Source: Pyrenopolyporus hunteri (taxonomy: Eukaryota > Ascomycota > Sordariomycetes > Xylariales > Hypoxylaceae). From it: a stretch of DNA of 64,000 nt. A program made the position numbers and the translations under genes. Position 1 is the first letter of the stretch, and every line of letters starts with the position of its first letter. The stretch is taken from assembly GCA_902806595.1 (NCBI GenBank), contig CADCXC010000038.1, forward strand, positions 992,001 to 1,056,000. The letters are read 5' to 3'. This document shows, one piece after another, positions 1 through 13,563 of the stretch. The notes under the pieces are model-generated. The model was given only the letters and a program-made list of their open reading frames with translations, did no database searches and was not told the DNA's origin.

Positions 1-86
1 TTTTTTATATAAGTAAAAATATATAAATATTTTTTTTTTAAAATACGTATTACGAAATAATACGTATATAAGTTAATTAATTATTA
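1..86. repeat. Terminal (LTR-like) repeat, copy a, cut by window edge
   Basis: It matches 5,943-6,030 and 11,655-11,741, including the landmarks TATAAG/TATAAA near the start and GTTAATTAATTATTA-like sequence at the end. Only the right-hand part is visible, so the full length of the terminal repeat is unknown. Confidence 0.65.
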
Positions 87-3000
87 TTTACTTTATTTTT
101 TTTTCGTAATTAATTAATTACGAATTATTAATTAAATTTTTCGTTTTATTTATTTTTTTAATTTTAAATTAATTTAGTTTTTTTTATTAAATTTCGTATA
201 ATTTTATTAAAAAACGTTTTTATTATTACGTTCGTAAGATTATACGATTTATATATTTATCGAATGTCGTCGATTTTTCGATTTTTATAAAATTATTTTA
301 AAGTTATAAAATTAATTATTAATTTTTTTTCGTTAATATTTTTTATTTATATTAAATATTAATATAATAATAAAAAGTCGATATATAATATAAAAGGGGT
401 TTTAAGAAGTAAAAAACGTTTTAAAACGATGTTAATCGTATAATAAATAACGTAATCGACGTCGAAATTTTAAATTATTTTATAAATTTTATTAATAAAT
501 ACGTTGCGAGTAATTCGTTTATATTTAATAAATAATTAATAAATAATATTATTATTAATTTATATTTTATTATTTCGATCGGTAAGATTTTTATTATTTA
601 AAATAATAACGTATTCGATTTACGAATTTAAATTTTTATTATTTATAAAAAATTTATCGATAAAAATATAAAAACGTAAATTTTAAAAATTTAATTCGAT
701 ATAATAAAGTTTATATATTTAATTATTTATTTATTATTTAATTTTAATATTAAAAGTTTTAACTTTTTTAAGTCTAAATTCGAAGTATTAAATCGTCGTA
801 AAATAATTAAAAGTTATTTCGAATTAATATATAAAAGTAATATATATACTTCGAATTTATTATTTTACGAATTTTTTAATTATATCGAAAATTTTAATGT
901 TTAATAATTTAAATTTTTTAACTTAACTTTTTTAAATAATAATTATATTAAAGTTTTTATCGTAAATTATAATACGTAAATTATTAAAGTTTTCGATTTT
1001 AAAGTTTATAATTTTTTAAGAGTGCGTTTTAATTTTAATTTTATTAAAAATTTCGTTTTTAATAATAAAAAAATTCGTAATATCGATATTAAAAATATTA
1101 TTCGTTTAAAAGTTAATAAATTCGAACGAATTCGAATTTATTATAAATAAATAAAAATTAAAAATTAATAATTTTATTCGTAATTTTTATTAATAATAAC
1201 GCGAATAAATTTTAAATTAATAAGTATTTAATTTTACGAAATTATATAAAAGTTTAACTATTTATAATAATGTTTTTTTAAAGTATTTATTTTTAAATTC
1301 GATTAATAAATGTATAAAAATAATTTTTTATATCGATGTTTTAAATTAAATATAAATTATTATAATGTTTCGAATTATAACTTTTATTTTTTTACGACGT
1401 AATATAAATGTTAAAATTAATATAATACATTAGTTAACTTTTTAAATAATAAATATATACGTTATAATATATTTTTTATCGAAATTATTATAATTTTAAA
1501 TTATTAAACGAAACTTTTTATATAACGTAACGATATTTTTATTTTTAATTTTACGAACTATTCGTAATTTAAAAATCGTAGCGCTTCGATATATAATTAT
1601 ATCGTAAATTTTTAAGCGTAAAATATTTTCCTCGAATAAAACGTTAAATTCTTTTATATTTAATACTTCGTAAAGTTTTTTTTATATAATAATCTTTTTA
1701 TTCGTTCGTAATTTAATAATAAAAATAAAATTTTTTTATTTTTTATTAATAATGTATAATTTAACAATATAAGAAAAATTATTAATATATATAAAGTTTT
1801 TTTTCGAGATAATTTAATAATTATCGAAGTTAAAAATTAACGTAAATAATTCGATTTTAAGTTTTTTAAATAATATTAAATTTTTTTTTAATTAGATATA
1901 CGGTTTAATATAAGAGTTTTTAAACGTAAATATTTCGTTCGAAGCGTTAAAAATAACGGTAATATTTTTATTTAAAACTGTAATAATTTTATAAAGGTTT
2001 TTCTATTTTTTTTTTTTTATAAACGAATATTTCACTATTAATAATAAAAAATAATACGAGGAAAATCTTTTATATATTAAGGCTATTATATATATTTAAA
2101 ACATTTTTTATAAAACGTTATATTTTAATTTTTTTAATTTTCGTTATTGTTTTTTAAACGATTTATATCTTTTAAATTTATATAAAAATAAATAATAAAT
2201 TTATATTAATTTTAAAATAAACGCTAAATATAAAAAATATAAATATTAAACCGTTAAAATTAACTATATCGTTAATTATTTTAATAATTATTTATAATTA
2301 AATTATACGTAAACTTAAATTTTAAAACTTATCGATAATAATTTTATATATTTTACGAATAAAATCGTAATATTTTTCGATTTTATTAATAAATTAATAT
2401 ATTTTAACGAATATTTAATAATAAATAATTTTAATAATACGAGCTTTATTTTAAAATTCGATACTATCGAAATTCGTATCGATATTATATATAATAATAT
2501 TCGAAAGTTCGAAATAAATATTAATTTAATATTATTTTAATATATTTTAAATTTTTTTAATAAAAATAATTTTTATAAAATAAATAATTTAAAACTTTAT
2601 AATAATATTAATTATATATAAAACGAAACATTTATTTAAATATATAATATTAACGACGATTTTATAATTAAAATTTATATTAAAATTTTTTAAATTAAAC
2701 CTAAATTTTTAAAAGATTTTACTTTTAATTTAATAATAGTAATAAAATTTATTAATTTTTTTAATATTTTTAATATTAATATTATAATTTATTTTATTTA
2801 AAAAAATATATAATTTAATTATAAAAGGGTAACTAAATCGAATATAAATACGACGTAATTCGAATTTCGTAAAAAAAATTATATTATCGAAATAAAACTA
2901 TAAATATTTTTATTTATAAACGATAATAATAATATTATTATTTTTTTCAATTAATTAATTCGTAACGTTATTTAAATAAACGTTTAATCGATTTATATTT

Positions 3001-5942
3001 TTTAAATATATTAAAAATAAAATATTTAAATTTATAATATAAAAATCGATTAATTCGAATAAAATATTAATTATAATCGTTTTTAATAATTTAATTAAAA
3101 ATTCGTTTTTAAATTTAATATTAATTTTATCGATTCGATTATTATTTATTTTAAAGTTTCGATCGAAAAAATTTTTTATAAAAATTTAACATTAATTTTT
3201 TTTTATAATAAATATTTTAATTACGTCGATATCGAAAATAATACCTTAAAAAACATCTTTAATATATCGATTTAAAATAAATATAATATTATTTTTTAAT
3301 TTATTAATAAAAAAATAATAAAAAATAATTCGATATTAATATATTTAATTTATTAAATATATCGCGACTAATTAATATTAAAAGTCGACTTTTTTTATAT
3401 CGAAAATTACGACGCTTTAATCGTCATTTTTCGACTTCAAATTTTCTTATTTAATACTTTTATAACTCGTTAAAAACATAATATATTTACTTTTATTTTT
3501 AACTTTTTAAATTCGTTAACATTTTTTAATTTTTTTTTATTTATTTTCGAAATATTTAATAAATTAATATTTTTTTTTTTTATATATTTAATAACGATAT
3601 TTTTAAATTTAAGTCGTTTTTTTCGATTAATATCGACCGTTTTTATTATTATAATAATATTTTTATTTAATATAAAATTAATCGAAATTTTCGTCGTTAT
3701 TATCGTTAATTATAAATTAATACATTTTTTTAATATTTTCGAAAATATCGATTAAAATACGAAATTTATTAACTAATTTTTCGAATTAATATAACGAAGT
3801 AAATAAAATATATTATAATTAAAATATATTATAAATAATACATTATATAACTATAATAAATTATTATTTACTTTTAAAATTTTTTTTAAAAATACGTTAA
3901 TATAATATTAATTTATTTAATATTATTTATAATATTTTAAAATCGAATTTTTTTTCGTTTTTTTTTTTTAACTTTAATATCGAAAAAAATAATCAAAATT
4001 TAATCGTAATAATATTAAACTTTATTTTATTTCGTATTAAAATATCGTTTTATAATTAAATATATATTTATAAAATATTAATAATAAAATACGTTATATA
4101 AAAAATAAATAATTATTCGTTTAATAAAAATAATGGAAAATACGACGTAAAATTAAATTTAATAAATTTTAACTATATAATATACGTTTAAAAAAAAACG
4201 AAATTTATTTTTTAAAACGTTATAAGGTTTTTCGATATAATTATTTTTATTATTTTAAACTTTTTTAAAATAACCGATAATAATAAAAAAATATATTTCG
4301 TTAAAAATTTAAATAAAAAAAACGTCGTAATAAATATCGTTTTATTAATTTTCGATAAATATAAATACGAAAATCGATTTAATTAATAAAAATTATAAAA
4401 TTATTTAAAAAAAAAACCGTAATTTTTGATATAATAATTTCTTTTTTTTAATATAATATTTAATAAAACCGTCGATATTATATACGAATTATTCGATAAC
4501 GATTTAAAAAGTTTATAAATATTTTTCGATAATAAAAGTTAAAATTATTTTTTTCGTTAAAAATTAAAAATATATCGTTAATTATATTTTTATAATTTAA
4601 TATAAATTAAAATAATAAGATATTAATTAATTATAATAATTTAAAAAGATGCGATTATTTTTTAAAAAATAAAAATAAAAAAAATAAATATATTAAATAT
4701 TTAAAGTTTCGATTAATTACGTAAGTTATTTTAGTTATTTTAAGGGTTAAATAAAATTAACGGCGAAAATTTAAATATTAATTATTAAAAGGGTTATATT
4801 ATAAAAGATTACGATAAAAAAGCGATAACGTGTAAAATATAAATAACGAGTTATTAAAAGTAATAAAAAACGAGTACGTATATTATAAAAGTAATTCGTA
4901 ACGTCGTCGAAACGATATTAACGGTAATTTTATCGATGTAGTAAATATTATCGAATTCGAATTTTCGTATTCGATTAATTAATTTAACGTTTAAAAGGTA
5001 AAAAATTATAATCGTTATTATATTATAATATATATATGTGTCGATATAAGTAGTTTCGAGTAAATTATATTTTTTTCGATTTAATATATAAATGTTTTTT
5101 ACGTTAACGTATTAAATTATTTTTATTTTATTTTTATTAATTTATCGTTATTTTATTTTAATGGTTTACGTAATAATAAAAAGTTTAATAAAAATTCGAT
5201 AACGTTAATATTACTTTTATTTATATAAATATTTTTTTACATTAATATAATCTTTAAAATTAATTATAATTAACGTAATAAAATTTAAAAATCGCTTAAA
5301 AAAAAACCTTTAAAACGCTTTTAAAATTCCTTTAAAATTTCCTTAATTATATAAACGTATAATTTACTTTTATTTGTTATTTTTAAGTTTATTAATATAA
5401 ATAAAACCCACGTTATTTTTTATTAAAAAATAACGATTTATAAGTTTATTTTTTCCTATTTTATCGTTATATAATTAAAATATTTATTAAAAAAAGTAAA
5501 AATAATTATAAAATTAAAGATATATTTAATTAAAACTTTAAATTTATTTATATTTTTTTATTTAATAAAATTAAATTTCTTTTTATAAATTTACGTTTAA
5601 ATCGAATTTTTAATTTTTTATAATATAATAAATATTATAAATTTAAAAAAATTTATTATAATAAAACAATATCTTAACATAAATAAAAAAATATCATATA
5701 AAAAAAAATATTATTATTATATATATTATTATAATAAAAATTTTTTATATTATCGTAATAATAATTTTTTTAACTTTATTAATTTATATTATTAACTTTA
5801 ATAACATTAATTAATATTAATAAATACGTACATAAATAAAATAAAAAAATAATAATAAAAATAAACGCGATATAATAAAATTAATATTATATAAATTATC
5901 TAAAAAAAAAAAATATTTAATAAAAAAACCGTAAAAAAAATT
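1..5942. mobile_element. Degraded repeat element, tandem copy 1 (probable retrotransposon)
   Basis: The sequence from about 316 to 5,942 matches 6,031 to about 11,655 nearly base for base at an offset of 5,712-5,715, apart from C/T and G/A differences. It starts and ends with the shared terminal segment (1-86 and 5,943-6,030), which fits an LTR element whose copies share LTRs, although a simple tandem duplication is not excluded. Copy 1 carries about 230 bp (87-315) missing from copy 2. All coding capacity has been destroyed by C-to-T type mutation, so neither the family (Gypsy, Copia or other) nor the direction can be read. The left end lies outside the window. Confidence 0.75.
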
Positions 5943-6030
5943 TCTTTTATATAAGCAAAAATACATAAATACTTCTTTTTTTTAAAATACGCATTACGAA
6001 ATAATACGTACATAAATTAATTAACTATTA
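5943..6030. repeat. Terminal (LTR-like) repeat, copy b, shared by both units
   Basis: This middle copy keeps more non-CpG cytosines on the plus strand (ATAAGCAAAA, ATACATAAAT, ACTTCTTT) than the two outer copies. It therefore looks less mutated on that strand. It joins the end of unit 1 to the start of unit 2. Confidence 0.65.
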
Positions 6031-9000
6031 TTATTAATTTTTTTTCGTTAATATTTTTTATTTATATTAAACATTAATATAACGATAAAAAATCGATATA
6101 TAAAACGAAAAAAACTTTAAAAAATAAAAAACGTTTTAAAATAATATTAATTATATAATAAATAATATAATCGATGTTAAAATTTTAAATTATTTTATAA
6201 ATTTTATTAATAAATATATTATAAATAATTTACTTACATTTAATAAATAATTAATAAATAATATTATTAATAATTTATATTTTATTATTTCGATCGATAA
6301 AATCTTTATTATTTAAAATAATAATATATTCGATTTATAAATTTAAATTTTTATTATTTACGAAAAATTTATCGATAAAAATATAAAAACGTAAATTTTA
6401 AAAATTTAATTCGATATAATAAAATTTACGTATTTAATTATTTATTTATTATTTAATTTTAACGTTAAAAACTTTAATTTTTTTAAGTTCGAATTCGAAG
6501 TATTAAATCGTCGTAAAATAATCGAAAATTACTTTAAATTAATATATCGAAACGATATATACGTTTCGAATTTATTATTTTACGAATTTTTTAATTATAT
6601 CGAAAATTTTAACGTTTAATAATTTAAGTTTTTTAATTTAACTTTTTTAAATAATAATTACGTTAAAATTTTTATCGTAAATCGTAATATATAAATTATT
6701 AAAATTTTCGATTTCGAAATTTATAATTTTTTAAAAATACGTTTTAATTTTAATTTTATTAAAAGTTTTATTTTTAATAATAAAAAAATTCGTAATATCG
6801 ATATTAAAGGTATTATTCGTTTAAAAATTAATAAATTTAAATAAATTCGAATTTATTATAAATAAATAAAAGTCGAAAGTCGATAATTTTATTTATAATT
6901 TTTATTAATAATAACGTAAATAAATTTTAAATTAATAAATATTTAACTTTATAAAATTATATAAAAGTTTAATTATTTATAATAATATTTTTTTAAAATA
7001 TTTATTTTTAAATTCGATTAATAAATATATAAAAATAATTTTTTATATCGATATTTTAAATTAAATATAAATTATTATAATGTTTTAAATTATAACTTTT
7101 ATTTTTTTACGATATAATATAAACGTTAAAATTAATATAATACGTTAATTAACTTTTTAAATGATAAATATATACGTTATAATATATTTTTTATCGAAAT
7201 TATTATAATTTTAAATTATTAAGCGAAATTTTTCGTATAATACGACGATATTTTTATTTTTAATTTTATAAATTATTCGTAATTTAAAAATCGTAACGCT
7301 TCGATATATGATTATATCGTAAATTTTTAAATATAAAATGTTTTTTTCGAATAAAACGTTAAGTTTTTTTATGTTTAATATTTTATAAAGTTTTTTTTAT
7401 GTAATAATTTTTTTATTTATTCGAAATTTAATAATAAAAATAAAATTTTTTTATTTTTTATTAATAATATATAATTTTACGATATAAAAAAATCGTTAAT
7501 ATATATAAAACTTTCTTTCGAAATAATTTAATAATTATTAAAGTTAAAAGTTAATGCGAATAATTTAATTTTAAATTTTTTAAACGATATAAAGTCTTTT
7601 TTTAATTAAATATACGATTTAATATAAAAACTTTTAAACGTAAATATTTTATTCGAAACATTAAAAACGACGGTAACATTTTTATTTAATATTATAATAA
7701 TTTTATAAAAATTATTTTATTTTTTTTTTTTTATAAATAAATATTTTATTATCGATAAAAAGTAATATAAAAAAATCTTTTATATATTAAAGTTATTACG
7801 TATATTTAATATATTTTTTACGAAACGTTACGTTTTAATTTTTTTAATTTTTATTATTACCTTTTAAATAATTTATATTTTTTAAATTTATATAAAAATA
7901 AAAGGTAAATTTATATTAATTTTAAAATAAACGTCGAATATAAAAAGTGTAAATATTAAATTTTTAAGGTTAATTATATCGTTAATTATTTTAATAATTA
8001 TTTATAATCGAATTATACGTAAATTTAAATTTTAAAATTTATCGGTAATAATTTCGTACGTTTTATAAACGAAGTCGTAATATTTTTCGATTTTATTAAT
8101 TAATTAATATACCTCGACGGATATTTAATAATAAATAATTTTAATAATATAAATTTTATTTCGAAATTTGATATTATCGAAGTTTGTGTCGATATTATAA
8201 GTAATAATATTTAAGGGTTCGAAGTAAATGTTAATTTAATATTATTTTAATATATTTTAAATTTTTTTAATAAAAATAATTTTTATAAAACGAATAATTT
8301 AAAATTTTATAATAACGTCGATTATATATAAAATAAAACATTTATTTAAATATATAATATTAACGATAATTTTATAATTAAAATTTATGTTAAAATTTTT
8401 TAAATTAAATTTAAATTTTTAAAAAATTTTACTTTTAATTTAATAATAGTAATAAAATTTATTAATTTTTTTAATATTTTTAATATTAACGTTATAATTT
8501 ATTTTATTTAAAAAAATATATAATTTAATTATAAAAAAATAATTAAATTAAATATAAATACGACGTAATTTAAATTTCGTAAAAAAAATTATATTATCGA
8601 AATAAAATTATAAATATTTTTATTTATAAACGACGGTAATAATAATATTATTTTTTTCGATTAATTAATTCGTAATATTATTTAAATAAACGTTTAATTA
8701 ATTTATATTTTTTAAATATATAAAAAACGAAATATTTAAATTTATAATATAAAAATCGATTAATTTAAACGAAACATTAATCGTAATCGTTTTTAATAAT
8801 TCGATTAAAAATTTATCTTCGAATTTAATATTAATTTTATCGACTTAATTATTATTTATTTTAAAGTTTCGATCGAAAAATTTTTTTATAAAAATTTAAC
8901 ATTAATTTTTCCTTATAATAAATATTTTAATTATATCGATATCGAAAATAATGTTTTAAAAAATATCTTTAATATATCGATTTAAAATAAATATAATATT

Positions 9001-11654
9001 ATCTTTTAATTTATTAATAAAAAAATAATAAAAAATAATTCGATATTAATATATTTAATTCGTTAAATATACCGCGGTTAATTAATATTAAAAATCGATT
9101 TTTTTCGTTTCGAAAATAATAACGTTTTAATTATTATTTTTTAACTTCGAATTTTTTTATTTAATATTTTTATAACTTATTAAAAACGTAATATATTTAC
9201 CTTTATTTTTAACTTTTTAAATTTATTAACATTTTTTAATTTTTTTTTATTTATCTTCGAAATATTTAATAAATTAATATTTTTTTTTTTATATATTTAA
9301 TAACGATATTTTTAGATTTAAATCGTTTTTTTCGATTAATATTAACCGTTTTTATTATTATAATAATACTTTTATTTAATATAAAATTAATCGAAGTTTT
9401 TATCGTTATTATCGTTAATTAAAAATTAACGTATTTTTTTTATATTTTCGAAGGTATTAATTAATACGCGAAATTTATTAATTAATTCTTCGAATTAATA
9501 TAATAAAATAAATAAAATATATTATAACTAAAATACATTATAAATAATACGTTATATAATTACAATAAATTATTATTTATTTTTAAAATCTTTTTTAAAA
9601 ATACGTTAATATAATATTAATTTATTTAATATAATTTATAATATTTTAAAATTCGATTTTTTTTCGTTTTTTTTTTCGACTTTAATATTAAAAAAAATAA
9701 TCGAAGTTTAGTTATAATAATATTAAATTTTATTTTATTTTATATTAAAATATCATTTTATAATAAAATATATATTCGTAAAATATTAATAACGAAATAC
9801 GTTATATAAAAAATAAATAATCGTTCATTTAATAAAAATAATAAAAAATACGATATAAAATTAAATTTATTATATTTTAACTATATAATATATATTTAAA
9901 AAAAAACGAAATTTATTTTTTAAAATATCGTAAAATTTTTCGATGTAATTATTTTTATTATTTTAAACTTTTTTAAAATAATTAATAATAATAAAAAAGT
10001 ATATTTTATTAAAAATTTAAATAAAAAAAACGTCGTAATAAATATCGCTTTATTAATTTTCGATAAATATAAATATAAAAATCGATTTAATTAATAAAAA
10101 TTATAAAATCGTTTAAAAAAAAAAACCGTAATTTTCGATATAATAACTTTTTTTTTTTAATACGACGTTTAATAAAACCGTCGATATTATATATAAACCA
10201 TTCGATAACGATTCGAAAAATTTATAAATATTTTTCGATAATAAAAATTAAAATTATTTTTTTCGTATAAAATTAAAAATATATTATTAATTATATTTTT
10301 ATAATTTAATATAAATTAAAATATTAAAATATAAATCGATAATATTAATTTAAAAAAACGCGATTACTTTTAATTAAATAAGTGCGAAGGTAAAAAAAAT
10401 AATCGTATTAAACATTTAAAATTTGAATTAAATATAAAAATTACTTTAAAAAGTTTAAAACGACGAAAAAAAAATTCGTTATTAAAATTTAAACGAAAAT
10501 TAAAACGTAAATTACGTCGTAAAAACTTAATTTAATAAAAAAAATAATAACGTATTAAATATCGATAATAAATTATTAATAATAAAAGAAAATAAAAACG
10601 ATTATTAAATAAACGATTCGTAATATTAATAATATAAAATCGAAAATAATTTAATCGAAATTATTAACATTTATAAATTTAACTTTTTTTAATTTTTTAT
10701 TTATATTAACGTTATAAAATAAAATATCGTTAATTATTTTTATATCGTAATATAAGTATAATTCGACGTTAATATCGAAAAATAAACCGTATTTTTATCG
10801 ATATAATAAATCGATATTTTTTATATTAAAACGTTAAATTATTTACGTTTAATACGTTTTAATTTATTGTAATTTTATTTAAAAAATTTACGTATCGATA
10901 TAAAATTAATTAAAACCTTCGTTATATTAATATTATTTTTATTTATATAAATATTTTTTTATATAAACGCGTATTTTAATGTAATTTTAAATTAACGTAA
11001 TATAACCGCGAAATTTTTTATTATAAAACCTTTAAATTACGTTTAATATTTTTTAAAACATTTTTTATTATATAAATATATAATTTATTTTTATTTATAA
11101 TAATTAAATTTTTTAAAAAAAATAATATTTACGTCGTTTTTTATTTTTCGATAACGATTTAAAAGTTAATTTCTTTTTATTTTAAAATTTTATAATTAAA
11201 TTATTAATTAAAAAACGTACGGTTATTAAAAACGTAATTTATTAATTTAATAAATTTTTTTTTTAATATTTCGTTCGATTAAATCGAATTTTTTAATATA
11301 AATTTACGTTTAAATTAAATTTTTAACTTTTTACGATATAATAAATATTATAAGTTTAAAAAAATTTAATATAATAAAATAATATTTTAATATAAATAAA
11401 AAAATATCGTATAAAAAAAATATTATTATCGTATATATTATTAGGATAAAAATTTTTTATATTATCGTAATAATAATTTTTTTAATTTTATTAATTTATA
11501 TTATTAATTTTAATAATATTAATTAATATTAATAAATATATACGTAAATAAAATAAAGAAAATAATAATAAAAATAAACGTAATATAATAAAATTAATAT
11601 TATATAAATTATTTAAAAAAAAAATTATTTAATATAAAAACCGTAAAAAAATTT

Positions 11655-11741
11655 TTTTTTATATAAACGAAAATATATAAATACTTTTTTTTTTAAAGTA
11701 TATATTATAAAGTAATACGTATATAAATTAATTAACCATTA
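11655..11741. repeat. Terminal (LTR-like) repeat, copy c
   Basis: This third copy of the terminal segment ends with ATTAATTAACCATTA. The sequence after it (11,742 onward) does not match what follows the other two copies, so it defines the right edge of the array. Confidence 0.65.
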
Positions 11742-12290
11742 ATTTTTAAAAAATTAAAATATTTATAATTTAATTTTATTATCGAATAATTTAAATATAA
11801 AATTTCGAAGATTTTAATTAACGGTTTATATTTTTAATAAAATATTAAATATATATTATATTTTAATAATATATTTTATTTTTTATTTTTATTTTAACGA
11901 AATTTTTATTTTTCGTCGAAAAACTTTTATATTATATTTAAAACTTTATTTTACGTTTAAAAATAAAATTATAAAAATAATTAACTTAAATTTTTATAAT
12001 ATTATAATATTTATAAAAAACTTTTAAATTTATTTTTAAATATTTATTATTAACTTTTAAATAATAAATATTATATTAATAAAAACTTTAAATTTTATAT
12101 TATTTTATAATAATTATAATTTTATATATAACGTATTAAATTAAAAGTTATTTACGATTAAAGTTTTATTAATAAAAATAAAATAACGTATTTTTATTTT
12201 TATTTTTTTTTAAAATATAATTATTTTTATAAAAATTATACCGTTAAAACTAATTAATTATACCTTATTTAATAAAATTTATTCTAGATT
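11742..12290. repeat. RIP-mutated flanking sequence, unrelated to the tandem unit
   Basis: The same extreme A/T composition and CpG-only cytosine pattern continue, but no match to the 5.7-kb unit is visible. It may be another mutated repeat or DNA hit by RIP leaking out of the array. No ORF and no gene are seen. Confidence 0.6.
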
Positions 12291-13563
12291 TATAACGTTT
12301 AAAAGGGTGGAGTTATGAATTTTTATATTTAAAAAGGTTAAGTATACGAAAACTTCTTAGATACGATTTATACCTACTATGTAAGTAGGTAGGTATTGGA
12401 AATTCTATATAGGTCCTCTCATTAAGGGGGTGCCTACCTACACCGAGGTTAGCCATGTTGAGAATTAGGTACCTAGTTTGTCGGCAGAAACCGTCGGCAT
12501 TCGCTATAGCGTTAGCACTCTCTCCAGACTATATCTACCTACTTACTTACCTTGGAGGTACCTACTTTGTGATAAGCCAAGAGTTTACGAATGGAGATAG
12601 TCGAACGGAGATATTCGCGGGGATGGTGGGTACCTCCACATCCACCTGTCCCCGCGAGTTTCCTTAGAACGGAGTCGCGCTTTAAAGCTGACCACCTACC
12701 CAGGTACCTACTACCTATCTGCGGGGAAAGTGGGAGAAAACGGGGTTATGTTGGGTACACGTATCTACCTAGGTAGGTACCAAGGTAGGTAGGTGGGTAC
12801 CTATGCTGCCCATAATTTAGAAGTTAGAAGTTAGAAGTTGGCTCTGAACGATTGACGTTAGGTACCTAGGTATGTACAGCAGCGTGCTGGAGGAATATAA
12901 CCCGCCCCGCCATTACACCAACCATTCGAACCGAGTCATGTGCTGCTTTAGATTTTTAAGCATAGTAAGCCTTCGCGTAGTACCATCGAGCTACCTACGT
13001 AGGTACCTGGGTATTGTACCTAGGTACCTAGGTAGGCAGGTATTTATCAAACGGGATCAAGCGAATGGCACTTTCAATCGCCAGATTTACCGCGGTAGAG
13101 AAGTTTGAGTATTTTCTTTATCTGGTACATTTTATTTCAATTGTCTTAAGAGTTGGTCCTCGATCATCGTATTACGGGATACGTGCAACTACCTACCTAC
13201 CTGGTACCTACCCTCGGTAGGTAGGTAGCTTTGGCCTAAATAAGGACCACCGCCCAATCGTTAATAGAGTGCTGGGTGCCCTATAATTACAGTGGAGTTA
13301 GGGGTTGGAGCACAGCGCGCGCGGCGGGTAAGTACGGCGAACGAGCACCGTACGATAGCGTGTAACCGACCAAGTTGTCAACAGGTAGCAGTGATTTGTT
13401 AATTACCTACCTACCTACCTCAGTATCTACCTAGGTAGGTGAGGTATATATGATGGAAACCGAACACGATCGCGGAAGCATTGTTTCGTTGTTGGTATCC
13501 CAGGCGGGATGTTCCCTAGCATTTGAGCGTCAGGTAGCCGTGGTTCCCACCCTCGACCGCGTA
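12291..13563. other. Intergenic DNA rich in ACCT/AGGT repeats
   Basis: Normal base composition resumes here. The segment is dense in short runs and palindromes built from ACCT and AGGT, for instance around 12,690-12,800, 12,985-13,050, 13,186-13,230 and 13,404-13,450. The short ORFs present overlap these runs and have no recognisable domain. No gene is seen. Confidence 0.7.

Larger units (their letters stand above)
5943..11741. mobile_element. Degraded repeat element, tandem copy 2
   Basis: This is the second copy of the roughly 5.7-kb unit, bounded by the terminal segment at 5,943-6,030 and again at 11,655-11,741. Similarity to copy 1 stops at about 11,741, which marks the right border of the array. 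Copy 2 is more eroded than copy 1 in parts. For example, several CpG sites around 416-480 in copy 1 have become TpA or TpG in the matching 6,131-6,195. No open frame survives. Element class and strand cannot be determined from the sequence alone. Confidence 0.75.
1..12290. repeat. RIP-degraded AT-rich block
   Basis: The stretch is almost pure A/T, with cytosines left nearly only in CpG and guanines mostly so. No reading frame of 60 codons exists on either strand, in contrast to the gene-bearing DNA that follows. Loss of CpA, CpT and CpC on both strands with gain of TpA is what repeat-induced point mutation does to duplicated DNA in filamentous ascomycetes. The block contains two tandem copies of one element, which fits RIP because RIP acts on repeats. 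It is probably heterochromatic (inference). It ends sharply near 12,290, where ordinary composition begins. Confidence 0.93.

Noticed and set aside
12455..13108. Several short plus-strand frames in the first ordinary DNA
   Set aside because: They run through ACCT/AGGT repeat tracts, show no domain and overlap in different frames.
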